DNA of 64,000 nucleotides from Brucella pseudogrignonensis (GCF_002252525.1 NZ_NNRM01000006.1:124001-188000), one strand, 5' to 3'. Positions 33,782 through 46,865 are shown, counted from the stretch's first letter. Notes: generated by a model not told the origin, from the letters alone. A program made the numbers and translations.

Positions 33782-34504
33782 CTATGCCTTCCCTGTTTGC
33801 GGCTTTGCGAGAATGGCAGCAAGCACAACGCCACCTATAGCACCCAGCGTCACATGCCACGGCGAGCCGACCAGCTTATAGGCAACGACCGCGCAGATCG
33901 CGCTAACGATCACCACCGGCCACCAATGCTCGCGATGGCGAAAGCTCATCACCATGCCAAGAAAATAGATCGGCAGCAGGAAGTCGATACCAAGCGCATA
34001 GGGATCGGAAATCAGGTTGCCGAACAGCGCTCCGATAAGTGTCTCGAGAAGCCAGCAGATATAGATTGTGAGACCCACACCCATATACCAGGCAAAGCTG
34101 ATTTTCCGGCCGGCCTCAGCACGAATTTCAACTTCCGCATATTGTGGATCAACGAGCAGAAAAAAGGAGGCAACCTTCTGCATGAAGGTGAAATGGCGGA
34201 TGCGTCGGCCAACGGTCGCCGAATAAAGCACATGTCGGAAATTGACTGCGAAAATCGACAGGACAATCATCCATGGCGCGATGTTCTGGCCGAAAAGATC
34301 AAGCCCGACCATCTGGCTCGCTCCTGCATAGAGCATTGCACTCATAAAGACGGCTTCACTGATCGACAGACCGTTATCGAGTGCCACAGCACCAAATAGC
34401 AGCCCGAACGGCGCACCAGCCGCAACAATGGGAACGCCGCGTTTGACGCCCGCCCAGAAATCGTTCCGCGCTGAAACCGGTGCTGGTCGAAAACCCTGAT
34501 CCAC
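33782..34504 (-). CDS. azlC: AzlC family branched-chain amino acid exporter subunit
   Basis: A membrane protein of about 240 residues with several hydrophobic segments. The family core is AGVKRGVPIVAAGAPFGLLFGAVALDNGLSISEAVFMSAMLYAGASQMVGLDLF near the N-terminus, then AVNFRHVLYSATVGRRIRH. It should form the main channel subunit with AzlD. The start is uncertain: a GTG at 34504 has GAGGA 9 bases upstream, while the in-frame GTG at 34513 directly abuts that site and is less likely. Confidence 0.87.
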   Translation of the reverse strand: MDQGFRPAPVSARNDFWAGVKRGVPIVAAGAPFGLLFGAVALDNGLSISEAVFMSAMLYAGASQMVGLDLFGQNIAPWMIVLSIFAVNFRHVLYSATVGRRIRHFTFMQKVASFFLLVDPQYAEVEIRAEAGRKISFAWYMGVGLTIYICWLLETLIGALFGNLISDPYALGIDFLLPIYFLGMVMSFRHREHWWPVVIVSAICAVVAYKLVGSPWHVTLGAIGGVVLAAILAKPQTGKA

Positions 34505-34641
34505 GAAAATCACTCCTCAGTCTGGGAGTGCTTAAGAAATTTTGGGCCAAGTTGAAATCAGTTTTCGATAAAAATCATACTATTAGAAAGCACGCGCAGC
34601 ATTTCAGCATCACCTATCATAATGTGTGATGCATCAATGCA

Positions 34642-35348
34642 TTATTCTGATGTTTGAGGAACAGTGCCTTCGATCTTCTTGATCCAATCGATCAACGGGC
34701 GCGCCTGTTCGGTAAACTTCACCAGCCGATCTGCGAGGTCGGCACGGGTTATGGTCTCTGGATCAATTTCCAGACGAACAGCAAAATGGCGATTGCGAAT
34801 GGCTTCCAGAAGGTCGGCATCGGTTACGGTTTCAAAACCACGCGGCGTGCGCTTCAAACGATCATTATCGCTGATCTTCAAACCACTTTTCTTGAGCTTT
34901 GCCACAACGGCACGATACTCATCCGGCTTTTCAACAATCGCTTCGCGTATGGCTTGCAGAAGCTCTTTCTTCGGCCCCCACCATGCCACACCTGCATAGC
35001 AATCACGCACGCCCGGCAAACCAATACAGACATAAAAGCAGCCGCTTTCGTCCCATTTGGTGCCAGAGTTGGACAAAAGCGCGGACAGATGCCGGTTATA
35101 AGGCGCTTTGTCGTGCGAAAACCGCGTGTCGCGCTTGATGCGAAACTGAGACTTCACCCGATCACCCTTGAAAGGCAATCCGGCTTTCTCAAAGCGCGCA
35201 GTCAGCTCTTCAACCAGATCACCAAGCGGTTCTTTCAGATGCTCTTCAAACAAGTCCTTGTTTTCAACAAACCACTCGCGGTTCTGATGAAAATCAAGTG
35301 CCTTCAGGAACGGAATAGCCTTGTCGCCAAAACCTTTGAACGAAGCCA

Positions 35349-35349
<1 letters not shown>
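34642..35349 (-). CDS. DUF2461 family protein (TIGR02453)
   Basis: A 235-residue soluble protein. It begins FKGFGDKAIPFLKALDFHQNREWFVENKDLFEEHLKEPLGDLVEELTARF and has FRIKRDTRFSHDKAPYNRHLSALLSN and CYAGVAWWGPKKELLQAIREAI, which match DUF2461/TIGR02453. The function is unknown. The ATG at 35349 shares one base with the ligA stop codon (TGATG), so it is translationally coupled to DNA ligase and could be a repair-related accessory, an inference from position only. Confidence 0.85.
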
Positions 35350-37574
<2,225 letters not shown>

Positions 37575-37623
37575 CTACAGCCGCGCGCAGTTACGAACAT
37601 ATGGTCACACTGACAGCGTTCTG

Positions 37624-39303
37624 TCAGGAGACGAGCGCGCTATTCTCTGCCAGCAAACGCTCAGCTGCTGCACGCGCTTCATCGGTGATGCTGGCACCGG
37701 CCAACATACGCGCAATTTCTTCCTGCCGCTCATCGACACCAATCGAACGGATCGACGTAGACATGCGGTCTTCATTGGTTGCAGACTTCGCAATAAGAAA
37801 ATGAGTGGATGCGCGTGCTGCAACCTGCGGCGCATGGGTCACAGAAAGTACCTGTACGCGAGATGAGAGACGCGCCAGACGCTGTCCGATCGCATCAGCG
37901 ACTGCACCACCAACACCTGTATCGATCTCGTCGAAAACAAGCGTCGGCGCCGAACCGCGGTCGGCAAGCGCCACTTTGAGTGCCAGCAGGAAACGAGAAA
38001 GCTCGCCACCAGAGGCAACCTTCATCATCGGGCCAGCACGCGTGCCCGGATTGGTGCGAACCCAATATTCGACCGTATCAATGCCTTCAGCAGCGCGCGC
38101 GTTGGTATCCGTCGTCATTTCAACGATAAACTCGGCGCGCTCCAGCTTCAGTGCTGGCAGCTCCGCCATAACCGCAGCCTTCAGATGCTCGGCAGTGTCC
38201 TTACGGCGCTCTGACAAGACCTTCGCAGCAGCATCGTAAGCTGCACGCGTTTCGGTTGCCTGCGCTTCAAGCTGGATCAGCTTTTCTGCACCGGCATCCA
38301 GATCGGCAAGATCGGCGTCCATCTTGTCACGCAGTGCAGGCAAGCCTTCAACTGCAACAGAATATTTGCGGGCAGCAGCTCTAAGCGCGAACAGCCGCTC
38401 TTCAACCTGCTCCAGCACACGCGGATCAAAATCGATCTCTCGCATGGCGTGGTCGATGCCATCCTGCGCCAGTGCCAAACTATTGAGTGCTTCGTCAATC
38501 GCCTTGCAGACAGGCTCGAGCAGATGCGGCGCTTCCGGAATTTTACGCTCCAGACGACGCACGAGGCTTGCAAGTGTCGGCACTGGTGAACCATTGCCCG
38601 ACAGAAGCTCACCTGCTTCGTTCACGTCACCCGCAATCTTCTCCGACTTCATCATGACAGCGCGGCGTTCAGCGAGCTCGTCTTCCTCGCCCGACTGCGG
38701 ATCAAGCTTGGTTAGTTCTTCCACCGAAGAGCGCAGATAATCGCCTTCACGCTCGGCCTGTTCAACCCGTGCCCGATGCTTCGACAATGCACTTTCAGCA
38801 TCACGCCACGCTTTATAGCGCTCGCGAACAGTCGTGGCCTCAGCATCGAGACCGCCAAACGCATCCAGCAATGTACGATGAAGGTCGGTATCGATCAGCG
38901 CGCGGTCGTCATGTTGACCATGGATTTCGACCAGCCGTTTGCCCAGTTCGCGCAGCAGCGCAACACTTGCCGCTTGGTCATTGATGAAAACGCGCGTGCG
39001 TCCGTCACCCATCTGGAGACGGCGAAGGATGACGTCGCCGTCATCGTCAAAGCCATTTTCGCTCAGGAATTTACGGGCGGGGTGTCCACCCGGCACATCA
39101 AAAACTGCCGTCACCTGCCCCTGATCCGCCCCATGGCGAACCAGAGAAGCGTCGCCGCGCGCACCAAGCGCCAGCGACAACGAATCAAGCAGGATGGATT
39201 TACCGGCACCGGTCTCGCCCGTAAGCACGGACAAGCCGGTCTTGAACTCGATGTCGAGCCGTTCAATCAGGACAATATCGCGGATCGACAGGTGCGACAG
39301 CAT
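37624..39303 (-). CDS. recN: DNA repair protein RecN
   Basis: A 559-residue SMC-like ATPase for double-strand break repair. Walker A is GETGAGKS (29-36), and the two halves of the ATPase head are separated by a coiled-coil hinge region (about 155-370, rich in Glu, Ala and Arg). The C-terminal half carries the signature KVASGGELSRFLLALKVAL, Walker B PTLVFDEIDTGVGG and LARLSSRVQVLSVTHAPQVAARA. It lies 12 bases after bamD on the same strand, a gene order common in alphaproteobacteria (bamD-recN-ligA). Confidence 0.95.
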   Translation of the reverse strand: MLSHLSIRDIVLIERLDIEFKTGLSVLTGETGAGKSILLDSLSLALGARGDASLVRHGADQGQVTAVFDVPGGHPARKFLSENGFDDDGDVILRRLQMGDGRTRVFINDQAASVALLRELGKRLVEIHGQHDDRALIDTDLHRTLLDAFGGLDAEATTVRERYKAWRDAESALSKHRARVEQAEREGDYLRSSVEELTKLDPQSGEEDELAERRAVMMKSEKIAGDVNEAGELLSGNGSPVPTLASLVRRLERKIPEAPHLLEPVCKAIDEALNSLALAQDGIDHAMREIDFDPRVLEQVEERLFALRAAARKYSVAVEGLPALRDKMDADLADLDAGAEKLIQLEAQATETRAAYDAAAKVLSERRKDTAEHLKAAVMAELPALKLERAEFIVEMTTDTNARAAEGIDTVEYWVRTNPGTRAGPMMKVASGGELSRFLLALKVALADRGSAPTLVFDEIDTGVGGAVADAIGQRLARLSSRVQVLSVTHAPQVAARASTHFLIAKSATNEDRMSTSIRSIGVDERQEEIARMLAGASITDEARAAAERLLAENSALVS

Positions 39304-39315
39304 GCGGGTATCGGC

Positions 39316-40179
39316 TTAAGCGCCGCCACCCGTGATCATTGCCGAAGCCTTGGCCAGCCACGAACCGCCGTTTTCACGTGGCTCAAGACCACCGCTCTGC
39401 AAGAGCTTGTAGCTATCCTTGTACCAGCGGCTGTCCGGGAAGTTCTTGCCTAGCACCGAAGCTGCCATCTGAGCTTCGGAAGTCAGACCAAGCGCATAAT
39501 AGGCTTCGACCAAACGGGCAAGTGCTTCTTCAACCTGGCGGGTGTTTGAATATTCTTCAACCACACCACGGAAGCGCTTGATCGCAGCCAGATATTCCTT
39601 GCGCTCAAGATAATAACGACCGACCTGCATTTCCTTGCCAGCGAGCTGGTCGCGGGCGACGCGGATCTTGGTCTTGGCGTCGTCGGTATATTCTGAATCC
39701 GGGAAGCGATCGACCACTTCCTGCATCGCAGCGATTGCACGGCGGCTTGCCGCCTGATCGCGGGTCACGTCAGGAATCTGGCGGAAGTAGCTCAGACCAA
39801 TGATGTAATAGGCATAAGCCGATTCAGGCGATGTCGGATAAAGCGTGTTATAACGCTTTGCCATGCTGACCGCTTCTTCGTAATTGCCCTGACGGTAATT
39901 TGTGAAAGCAGCCATGACGAGCGACTTGCGTGCCCATTCGGTATAAGGGTGCTGACGGTCAACCGCTGCAAACTTCTTGGCAGCTTCACCGAGGCGGCCC
40001 GCATCAAGATTCGCGAGGCCTTCGTTGTAAAGCTTGTCCGCCGGATCGATCGTCTCAACATATTTGGTCAGATCGATATCGTCGTTTTTGCTGGCACATC
40101 CCGCAAGCGGAACAAAAACGGCAAGAGCGCTGGCAATCAACGCGGTTTTCGTCTTCACCGGGAATTTCGAACTCGTCAT
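39316..40179 (-). CDS. bamD: outer membrane assembly lipoprotein BamD
   Basis: A 287-residue lipoprotein of the BAM complex, which inserts beta-barrel proteins into the outer membrane. A lipoprotein signal peptide ends in the lipobox LAGC (the cysteine at about residue 28). Tetratricopeptide-like repeats follow: [43 protein letters not shown] and [38 protein letters not shown]. The ATG at 40179 ([12 protein letters not shown]) has GGAG 5 bases upstream. The frame runs further upstream, but the extra residues would spoil the signal peptide. Confidence 0.93.
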   Translation of the reverse strand: MTSSKFPVKTKTALIASALAVFVPLAGCASKNDDIDLTKYVETIDPADKLYNEGLANLDAGRLGEAAKKFAAVDRQHPYTEWARKSLVMAAFTNYRQGNYEEAVSMAKRYNTLYPTSPESAYAYYIIGLSYFRQIPDVTRDQAASRRAIAAMQEVVDRFPDSEYTDDAKTKIRVARDQLAGKEMQVGRYYLERKEYLAAIKRFRGVVEEYSNTRQVEEALARLVEAYYALGLTSEAQMAASVLGKNFPDSRWYKDSYKLLQSGGLEPRENGGSWLAKASAMITGGGA

Positions 40180-40549
40180 GCGGTCTCCGGCCATTTGGCA
40201 ACGTCTTTTCTGTCTGGAGTAAAATGAACTCTGTAGTTCACTCTTTCTCCATTCTTCCCAATACATCAGCATCAGCACTTAGGTAAACATAGCCGAGGCT
40301 GTTTTGGCCGTCCATAAACCACATGCTGGCGAAATCGGCAATCGTCTAGCTGATCAATCGTCCGAATTTGGCACGCATAAGGCATCAATGGCTCGGCCTG
40401 AAGCTATATCTATGCAAACCAATGGCTTTTTCCTCACCAAATACGGAGGCTTGGCTCTCAGTCCACAATGAATACGCCGACTCATGCGAAGAAGACCCGG
40501 CGATCACGGCCCAATTATGGCCATAAACACCGGACTTCCAATAGAAAGT
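40180..40549. other. 370-base gap between bamD and lpxC
   Basis: No convincing coding frame, RNA or classical terminator is visible. It must contain the bamD promoter and the lpxC 3' region. One small palindrome, TGAACT/AGTTCA around CTGT (40225-40240), lies about 46 bases upstream of the bamD start and could be a binding site. Short open frames on the plus strand have no recognisable product. Confidence 0.5.
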
Positions 40550-41485
40550 TCAAAGCGCCCAGGGCGCCGAGATATTTGGACGGACTGTAACAAAGTCCAA
40601 ATTGTCTGCATTCCGACGCACACCGCTTGCTTCAACGATGTCGTAATTCGACTTATCGGCCAAAAGTGCCTTCACCGTTTCAGCATTCAGCCTGTGACCA
40701 CCGCGATAGGAACGGAAACAACCGATGAAAGGCAGCCCGGCAAGAGCTATATCGCCAACAGCGTCAAGCGTCTTGTGACGCACGAATTCATCCTTGAAGC
40801 GCAGACCACCGGGATTGATCACCGAATTATCGTCACCGATGACAAGCGAATTGTCGAGTGATGAACCGAGCGCCAAACCTGCGGCCCACAGGCGTTCAAC
40901 GTCTTTCATGAAGCCGAAAGTTCGCGCAGTTGATAGTTCTTTGCGGAAAGTATCCTCGGACATATCGGAGCCAAACTTCTGCCGACCGATGAGCGGGCAC
41001 TCGAAGTCGATTTCCACTTCAAAGCGCGTACCCGAATAAGGCTGAAACTCGCCCCAGGAACCACCCGCTTCTACACGCACTGTCTTCAAAATACGGATGA
41101 AACGGCGCTTCGACTCCTGAACAACGATTCCAGCATCATCAAATGCATCAATAAAGCGCGCAGATGTCCCGTCCAGAATAGGAACTTCCGGCCCTTCCAC
41201 TTCGACAACCAAGTTGTCTATAGCCAATGCGGAAATCGCCGCCATCAAATGCTCGACCGTGTTGATACGCGAATCCTGCGGACCGAGCGCGGTACAAAGG
41301 TCTGTTGCACCAATCTGCGAAACATGGGCACGAATATCGGCCTTGGTACTGAGATCTGAGCGCTTGAATACAATTCCCGTATCCGCATCGGCTGGCAGAA
41401 ACGTCACCGAGGCTGCAGCGCCACCGTGGACGCCGACGCCGGAAAGAGTAACCGCACGCCCGATTGTTTTTTGGTAAGCGCTCAA
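40550..41485 (-). CDS. lpxC: UDP-3-O-acyl-N-acetylglucosamine deacetylase
   Basis: A 311-residue zinc enzyme for the committed step of lipid A synthesis. Zinc ligands are His79 (NTVEHLMAA), His237 and Asp241 (FVRHKTLDAVGD), and the catalytic-loop histidine is His264 (GGHRLNAETVKALL). The N-terminal TIGRAVTLSGVGVHGGAAASVTF is the family opening. It is the last gene of the division cluster, downstream of ftsZ but separated from it by a strong terminator, so it probably has its own promoter in 41486-41680. Confidence 0.96.
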   Translation of the reverse strand: MSAYQKTIGRAVTLSGVGVHGGAAASVTFLPADADTGIVFKRSDLSTKADIRAHVSQIGATDLCTALGPQDSRINTVEHLMAAISALAIDNLVVEVEGPEVPILDGTSARFIDAFDDAGIVVQESKRRFIRILKTVRVEAGGSWGEFQPYSGTRFEVEIDFECPLIGRQKFGSDMSEDTFRKELSTARTFGFMKDVERLWAAGLALGSSLDNSLVIGDDNSVINPGGLRFKDEFVRHKTLDAVGDIALAGLPFIGCFRSYRGGHRLNAETVKALLADKSNYDIVEASGVRRNADNLDFVTVRPNISAPWAL

Positions 41486-41514
41486 AATCAGTCCAATCTA
41501 TCGTATGGGGCAAG

Positions 41515-41526
41515 ATGCAGCTGCAT
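41515..41526. other. 12-bp perfect palindrome upstream of lpxC
   Basis: ATGCAGCTGCAT lies 30 bases before the lpxC start codon on the minus strand, in the region expected to hold the lpxC promoter or 5' leader. It could be an operator or part of an mRNA hairpin. Confidence 0.35.
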
Positions 41527-41680
41527 CCCGCAAGAGATTTGCCAAGCATATAATGCCCGCAACTGACAATCGCCAGTTTCCATCGTATTCTTCTATAATA
41601 AGACAGTTATGTCGAAAATAGTGATGAGCGGCAGCTGTTCAAAATCACGCTTTCTTACAAACCATAACGATAATTATCAT

Positions 41681-41716
41681 AACAAAATGCCGTGGAGCGT
41701 TAACTCCACGGCATCT
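41681..41716 (-). terminator. terminator after ftsZ
   Basis: An 11-bp perfect stem, ATGCCGTGGAG/CTCCACGGCAT (41687-41697 and 41704-41714), is followed on the minus strand by TTTTGTT, 25 bases beyond the ftsZ stop. Confidence 0.85.
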
Positions 41717-41741
41717 GTATTTTCAATGTCGTATCAGATGA

Positions 41742-43457
41742 TTAGTTCGACTGACGGCGCAGGAATGCCGGAATTTCGAGCTGATCTTCTTCCGAAGCAG
41801 CGCGCGGCTGCGGACGGCCCTGATCATCAAGTTGGCCACGACGTGGAGCATAGATCGAGCTGTCCTGCTGCATTGGGCGACGCTGTTCTGGCTGACGCAT
41901 AGCAGGTTCACGATGCGCTGGTTCCAGACGAGCAGCTGGCTGCTCTTCTTCACGGCGCGTCAGACCACGGGTCAGGCGGGAAAGCAGACCCATTGGACCA
42001 CGTTCTTCCTGAGCAGGCTGCTGAGGCGCTGCACGACGTGCATTGATTTCAGCCTGTGCAACAGGTGGGAAATCCGAAACAGCTGGCATACGCGGAGCAG
42101 GACGTGGCTGAGGAGCCGGTTCTGCATGCATCTGCTGTGGCTGCTGGTAAGCCTGTGGCTGCATGGCCTGAGCCGTTGCCTGATTATTGATCATCTGCGG
42201 CTGTGGAGCGGCTGGACGTGCAACAGGTGCGCGTTCAAAGCTATCAGCGGCAGGAGCCTGGAAAATGCGGCTCTGTGGACGAAACTCAGGAGCAGCCGAA
42301 GCTGCTGGAGCAGCAGTTGCTGCAGCGATTTCGTTTTCGATCGACTGGGCAACTGGAGCAGGCTGTTCGACCTGACGTGGCTGTTCAACAACCGGAGGAC
42401 GCAGAGCGCCATGCGGAGCCATCGGCTTGGTCTGTGCAGCAGGCTTTACCGGCTGGCGAAATTCCAGCGGCGCAGGCGCCGCGTCTCCGATCTGCTTGTC
42501 GATGCCGGTCGCAACAACGGATACACGGATGACGCCTTCGAGGCCTTCGTCGAAGGTAGCACCGAGGATGATGTTGGCTTCCGGATCAACTTCTTCACGG
42601 ATACGAGTTGCAGCTTCATCGACTTCGAACAGGGTCATATCGCGACCACCGGTGATCGAAATCAGGAGACCCTTGGCACCGCGCATCGAGGTTTCGTCGA
42701 GGAGCGGATTAGCAATCGCAGCTTCAGCAGCAGCCATTGCACGGCCTTCGCCCGAAGCTTCGCCAGTGCCCATCATCGCCTTGCCCATTTCGCGCATAAC
42801 CGAGCGAACGTCAGCAAAGTCGAGGTTGATGAGGCCTTCCTTGACCATCAGATCGGTGATGCAGGCAACACCCGAATAAAGCACCTGGTCAGCCATTGCG
42901 AATGCATCGGCGAAGGTGGTCTTGTCGTTGGCAATGCGGAAGAGGTTCTGGTTTGGAATGACGATAAGCGTATCGACGTTCTTCTGCAGTTCTTCTATGC
43001 CAAGCTCAGCCGTCTTCATGCGGCGAGCACCTTCGAAGTGGAAAGGCTTGGTTACGACGCCAACGGTGAGGATACCGCGTTCGCGTGCAGCGCGTGCCAC
43101 AACAGGAGCAGCACCAGTACCGGTACCACCGCCCATGCCGGCAGTGACGAAGCACATATGCGTGCCGTTGAGGTGATCGACGATTTCGTCGATGCATTCT
43201 TCAGCTGCTGCGCGGCCAACTTCTGGCTGCGAACCAGCGCCGAGACCTTCGGTGACAGCAGCACCAAGCTGGATCATGCGTTCAGACTTCGACATGGTCA
43301 GAGCCTGAGCGTCAGTGTTTGCAACGACAAAATCCACGCCGCGCAGACCGGCATTGATCATATTGTTTACCGCATTGCCGCCGCCGCCGCCGACACCGAA
43401 TACGGTGATGCGAGGCTTCAGCTCGGTGATGTCCGGCTTTTGCAGATTAATGGTCAT
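41742..43457 (-). CDS. ftsZ: cell division GTPase FtsZ
   Basis: A 571-residue tubulin homologue that builds the division ring. The GTPase domain includes [15 protein letters not shown], the tubulin signature [12 protein letters not shown] (from residue 108) and the T7-loop region [13 protein letters not shown]. After about residue 318 comes a long Pro/Gln/Ala-rich linker of about 240 residues, then the conserved C-terminal peptide LEIPAFLRR, which binds FtsA. Such long linkers are usual in rhizobial FtsZ. The ATG at 43457 ([19 protein letters not shown]) is chosen; the frame extends 9 codons further without conservation. It lies 107 bases after ftsA. Confidence 0.97.
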   Translation of the reverse strand: MTINLQKPDITELKPRITVFGVGGGGGNAVNNMINAGLRGVDFVVANTDAQALTMSKSERMIQLGAAVTEGLGAGSQPEVGRAAAEECIDEIVDHLNGTHMCFVTAGMGGGTGTGAAPVVARAARERGILTVGVVTKPFHFEGARRMKTAELGIEELQKNVDTLIVIPNQNLFRIANDKTTFADAFAMADQVLYSGVACITDLMVKEGLINLDFADVRSVMREMGKAMMGTGEASGEGRAMAAAEAAIANPLLDETSMRGAKGLLISITGGRDMTLFEVDEAATRIREEVDPEANIILGATFDEGLEGVIRVSVVATGIDKQIGDAAPAPLEFRQPVKPAAQTKPMAPHGALRPPVVEQPRQVEQPAPVAQSIENEIAAATAAPAASAAPEFRPQSRIFQAPAADSFERAPVARPAAPQPQMINNQATAQAMQPQAYQQPQQMHAEPAPQPRPAPRMPAVSDFPPVAQAEINARRAAPQQPAQEERGPMGLLSRLTRGLTRREEEQPAARLEPAHREPAMRQPEQRRPMQQDSSIYAPRRGQLDDQGRPQPRAASEEDQLEIPAFLRRQSN

Positions 43458-43564
43458 GGTTCTCGTTCCTCTTAAGCCTCTCACCGCTTCGCCGCCGCGG
43501 TGCTAATTGGTTATTACGCTGATGGTTACGCCCACATCACGCAATCAAATCACTCAATGTGTAC

Positions 43565-44887
43565 TCAAAAACTCTCTCTCAGCCATTGGCTGACACGTTG
43601 AATTCGCCCGCCCGTACCAGTCATAAGACCGGAGGAGGCTGCCTTCACGGACCGTTCTTCAATACCTGCCACCTGAGGGTAGATCAGAAGACCAACGGTC
43701 GCGGAGAAAGCCGCACCCTTAGCCGCCTCAGGCAGTCCTGCTATTCCTAGAGGACGCCCGATTCGCACATTTCTTGCAAGAATCCGTCTGGCAGCTTCTG
43801 GCATTCCCGGCAGCTGGCTTGCGCCACCCGTCAGAACAACACGCTTGCCAACGATATGTCCGAGGCCCGACTGGTTCAGCCTGTCGCGAACCAGTTCCAG
43901 GGTCTCTTCCACGCGTGCACGGATGATCCGCGTCAATACTGAGCGCGGATATTGATTGGGTACATCACGCTCGTCATCGCCAATTGGCGGAACCGAGATG
44001 AGATCACGATCGTCTGCGGCACTTGGCAGCGCCGAGCCGTACATGACCTTCAGACGCTCAGCATCTTCCATACGGGTGGAGAAGCCCCGCGCCACATCCA
44101 TCGTGACGTGTGTTCCACCGATAGCTACAGCATCAGCGTGAATGAACTTGCCTTCGGAGAAGACGGAAATCGTTGTCGTGCCGCCGCCCATATCGATGCA
44201 GGCCGCACCCATTTCGGCTTCATCACCAACGAGAGCTGCGAGGCCGCTCGCATAAGGGGTCGCGACGATTGCTTCGACTGACAGATGACAACGATTGATG
44301 CAAAGCTCGAGATTGCGCAGTGGAGCGGCATCAGCCGTCAGCACATGCATATCAACGCCGAGACTGTCACCCAGCATACCAAGCGGATCGCGGATACCGC
44401 GCTCACCGTCGAGCGTGTAGCCAACCGGCAGCGAGTGAACGAGGTGACGTTCGGCAGCAAGCGCCTGCTTGGCACCTGCAGCCAGCACGCGGCGAATATC
44501 TGTCTGCTCAACTTCATGACCGCCGAGGTTGACGCTCGCGGTAAAGGTTTCGCTCTTGAGGCGACCAGCAGAAATATTAACAATCAGGCTGTCGACAGTC
44601 AGGCCAGCCATGCGCTCTGCAGCATCAACCGCAAGACGGATCGACTGTTCAGCCGCATCAAGATCGATGATGACGCCAGACTTCACACCACGCGAACGCT
44701 GATGGCCAATGCCCAGCACTTCCATGCGGTGCGTGCGACCTGGCAGCAAGACGCCGCTTTCATGTGGACGCAGACGTGCGATCACGCAGGAGACCTTGCT
44801 TGAACCGACGTCCAGAACTGTGAGCAGGCGCACCTTGCGCCCTGCAGTTCCAACCTGTGATGAACCTTTTCCGCCCAGAATACTCAT
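43565..44887 (-). CDS. ftsA: cell division protein FtsA
   Basis: A 440-residue actin-like ATPase that tethers FtsZ to the membrane. The N-terminal phosphate-binding loop is LTVLDVGSSKVSCVIARL; ACIDMGGGTTTISVF and KRVVLTGGASQLPGMPEAARRIL are the other actin-fold motifs. The C-terminal amphipathic helix IQRVSQWLRESF is the membrane-targeting sequence. Its start overlaps the ftsQ stop by 4 bases (ATGA). Confidence 0.96.
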   Translation of the reverse strand: MSILGGKGSSQVGTAGRKVRLLTVLDVGSSKVSCVIARLRPHESGVLLPGRTHRMEVLGIGHQRSRGVKSGVIIDLDAAEQSIRLAVDAAERMAGLTVDSLIVNISAGRLKSETFTASVNLGGHEVEQTDIRRVLAAGAKQALAAERHLVHSLPVGYTLDGERGIRDPLGMLGDSLGVDMHVLTADAAPLRNLELCINRCHLSVEAIVATPYASGLAALVGDEAEMGAACIDMGGGTTTISVFSEGKFIHADAVAIGGTHVTMDVARGFSTRMEDAERLKVMYGSALPSAADDRDLISVPPIGDDERDVPNQYPRSVLTRIIRARVEETLELVRDRLNQSGLGHIVGKRVVLTGGASQLPGMPEAARRILARNVRIGRPLGIAGLPEAAKGAAFSATVGLLIYPQVAGIEERSVKAASSGLMTGTGGRIQRVSQWLRESF

Positions 44888-45810
44888 ACGCGCTTCCCCG
44901 TGCGGGCTAATTCTTTTTTACGATCAGCCAAGAACTTCTGGCGCTGTTCCATGCCGCTTGCCGTCAGCTGAACCGTGACGCGATCGTCAAGACGCATATC
45001 GACCGCAGCAATATCGCGGGACAGAAGATGCTTTTCGCTATCCAGGCGCTCGACTTCGGCGAGAGCCTTCATAGGCTCATCTTCCGGCAGCATGATACGA
45101 ACGCCATTCTCCAGCAGAATATCCCAGCGGCGGTCAGCAACGCGGATATAGGCACGAACCTTGCCAGCAAGCGCCGGATAGGCCGCAACCTCGTCCACGA
45201 AGCCCTTAACGCGCTTTTCAGCACCCTCACCCACAACAAGCGGGAGAGCATTGTAACGGCCCGGACGGAATGGGACGATGGTATCGCCTGCAGAATCAAT
45301 CAGAGAGAGCTCCTGGCCATTCTGCCAGACGGCAAATGCCTTGCGCTCTTCCAGAGAAACCAGCAGCGTACCAGGATAAACCTTACGCACTTCAGCACTT
45401 TCAACCCAAGGCAGCTTGGCGATAGCCTGACGCGCACCTTCAGCACTCATGCCGACCAGTGACGTCTCGCCGTCCAGCTCAAGCTGACCGAGAATATCGA
45501 TATCCGACGTTTCGTTGTTGCCAACGACCTTCACGTCTTCAATCGCAAAACCAAAAGTGGAAGCGGTTGCCTTGATCATATTTTCGGAATGACCACCGAG
45601 CACCATGCCGTAGATGCCGGTTGCACCGAGAAATCCGAGCATACCAATCGTGCCAGCATAGCGCGGAACATTGATATTGCCCTGAAACATACGGACAGCG
45701 AAGCGGAAAGGCTTCCGCAGAAGGCGCGGCAGAACAAAGGCTGCACCCGATGCATCCCGCATCGTGCCCGAACGCCTATATTCCTGAGATCTGCCGTTCA
45801 ACGCAAACAA
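44884..45810 (-). CDS. ftsQ: cell division protein FtsQ
   Basis: A bitopic division protein that links FtsL and FtsB to the divisome. After a cytoplasmic N-terminus there is one membrane segment ([23 protein letters not shown]), then a POTRA domain ([34 protein letters not shown]) and a beta domain ([31 protein letters not shown]). The start is not an ATG: a TTG at 45810 with GGAGG 7 bases upstream, overlapping the end of ddl, is the best candidate and gives about 309 residues. An ATG at 45762 with a poorer site would give a shorter protein. The C-terminus overlaps ftsA. Confidence 0.93.
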   Translation of the reverse strand: MFALNGRSQEYRRSGTMRDASGAAFVLPRLLRKPFRFAVRMFQGNINVPRYAGTIGMLGFLGATGIYGMVLGGHSENMIKATASTFGFAIEDVKVVGNNETSDIDILGQLELDGETSLVGMSAEGARQAIAKLPWVESAEVRKVYPGTLLVSLEERKAFAVWQNGQELSLIDSAGDTIVPFRPGRYNALPLVVGEGAEKRVKGFVDEVAAYPALAGKVRAYIRVADRRWDILLENGVRIMLPEDEPMKALAEVERLDSEKHLLSRDIAAVDMRLDDRVTVQLTASGMEQRQKFLADRKKELARTGKRV

Positions 45811-46736
45811 GACGCGTCCTCCACCATCCAACTCAACAATTCACCAAAAGAGATACCTGCCGCCTTCGCGATATCAGGTACGAGCGAGGTAGGAGTCATT
45901 CCCGGCTGGGTGTTAACTTCCAGCCAAATAACTTCGCCTTCTTCGGAAAAACGATCGTCGAAACGGAAGTCTGATCTGCTTACGCCCCGACACCCGATTG
46001 CCCGATGCGCCGTAAGGGCCATTGTTTGTATTTTTTGGTAAATATTTGGTAAAATTTTTGCCGGACACACGTGAGTTGATGCGCCTGCAACATATTTTGA
46101 ATCATAATCGTAGAACTGATGCCCCACCGGAATGATCTCGCAGACGTCCATCGCGCGATCACCCATCACGGCGCAGGTCAATTCGCGGCCAGCGATGTAT
46201 TTTTCGACCAGAACCTCGGCACCATAATTCCATTCAGCAGAGCTGATGATTTGCGGCGGGTGAGTCTGATCTTCTTTGACGATTACAACACCGAAGCTTG
46301 AACCTTCACGGACCGGCTTGACGACGTAAGGCGGCTTCATCGGATGCTCAGAGCCGATTTCGAAACGGTTGAGCAGAAGCGACGGCGCAACAGCTACACC
46401 AGCCGCAGCCGCGACCTTCTTGGCGCGATCCTTGTCCATGGCAAGCGCTGAAGCCAGCACGCCGGAATGCGTGTATGGGATCTGGAGATATTCGAGCACA
46501 CCTTGAATGGCGCCATCTTCGCCGAACGGGCCGTGCAGCGCATTGAACGCCACATCAGGCTTCAGCTCAGCTAGAACGCTCGCGACATTGCGATCAACAT
46601 CAATGCGCGTCACGCGATAGCCGCACTCTTCAAGGGTTTGCGCACAGGCAGTTCCGGACGAGAGACTAACTGGACGCTCCGATGAGAAGCCACCCATCAA
46701 AACGGCAACATGCTTTCCAGCCTTCTGTCCAGCCAT
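45798..46736 (-). CDS. ddl: D-alanine--D-alanine ligase
   Basis: An ATP-grasp enzyme of 312 residues joining two D-alanines for the peptidoglycan pentapeptide. Motifs: [19 protein letters not shown] at the start, [38 protein letters not shown] (ATP and substrate region), [18 protein letters not shown], and [23 protein letters not shown] near the end. Two ATGs compete; 46736 (MAGQKAG) has AGAGGGG 9 bases upstream, whereas 46745 abuts that site. ftsQ starts inside its last codons. A terminator separates it from murB. Confidence 0.95.
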   Translation of the reverse strand: MAGQKAGKHVAVLMGGFSSERPVSLSSGTACAQTLEECGYRVTRIDVDRNVASVLAELKPDVAFNALHGPFGEDGAIQGVLEYLQIPYTHSGVLASALAMDKDRAKKVAAAAGVAVAPSLLLNRFEIGSEHPMKPPYVVKPVREGSSFGVVIVKEDQTHPPQIISSAEWNYGAEVLVEKYIAGRELTCAVMGDRAMDVCEIIPVGHQFYDYDSKYVAGASTHVCPAKILPNIYQKIQTMALTAHRAIGCRGVSRSDFRFDDRFSEEGEVIWLEVNTQPGMTPTSLVPDIAKAAGISFGELLSWMVEDASCLR

Positions 46737-46857
46737 GTCAGTCATCCCCTCTGCGCATCCCCTGCGCTCGAATCAAAAATAGAATCTGGATAGTCCGGCG
46801 ACACAAGCCGCAGACACCCAAGTCAGGAAAACCCTGACGAATCAAATCACTGTACGG

Positions 46858-46865
46858 TTAACCAT
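46858..46865 (+). promoter_or_regulatory. candidate CtrA half-site upstream of ddl-ftsQAZ
   Basis: TTAACCAT, the 8-base CtrA motif known from alphaproteobacteria, lies about 120 bases upstream of the ddl start in the only sizeable gap between the mur and fts blocks. Confidence 0.4.

Noticed and set aside
41742-42500. Pro/Gln-rich 240-residue region of FtsZ as an unusual insertion
   Set aside because: Long C-terminal linkers are standard in rhizobial FtsZ, and the conserved terminal peptide LEIPAFLRR is intact.
41832-43475. A 547-codon open frame on the plus strand across ftsZ
   Set aside because: It is fully antisense to ftsZ and its translation is Cys/Arg/Ser/Thr-rich without any recognisable domain. 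It is a by-product of ftsZ codon usage.
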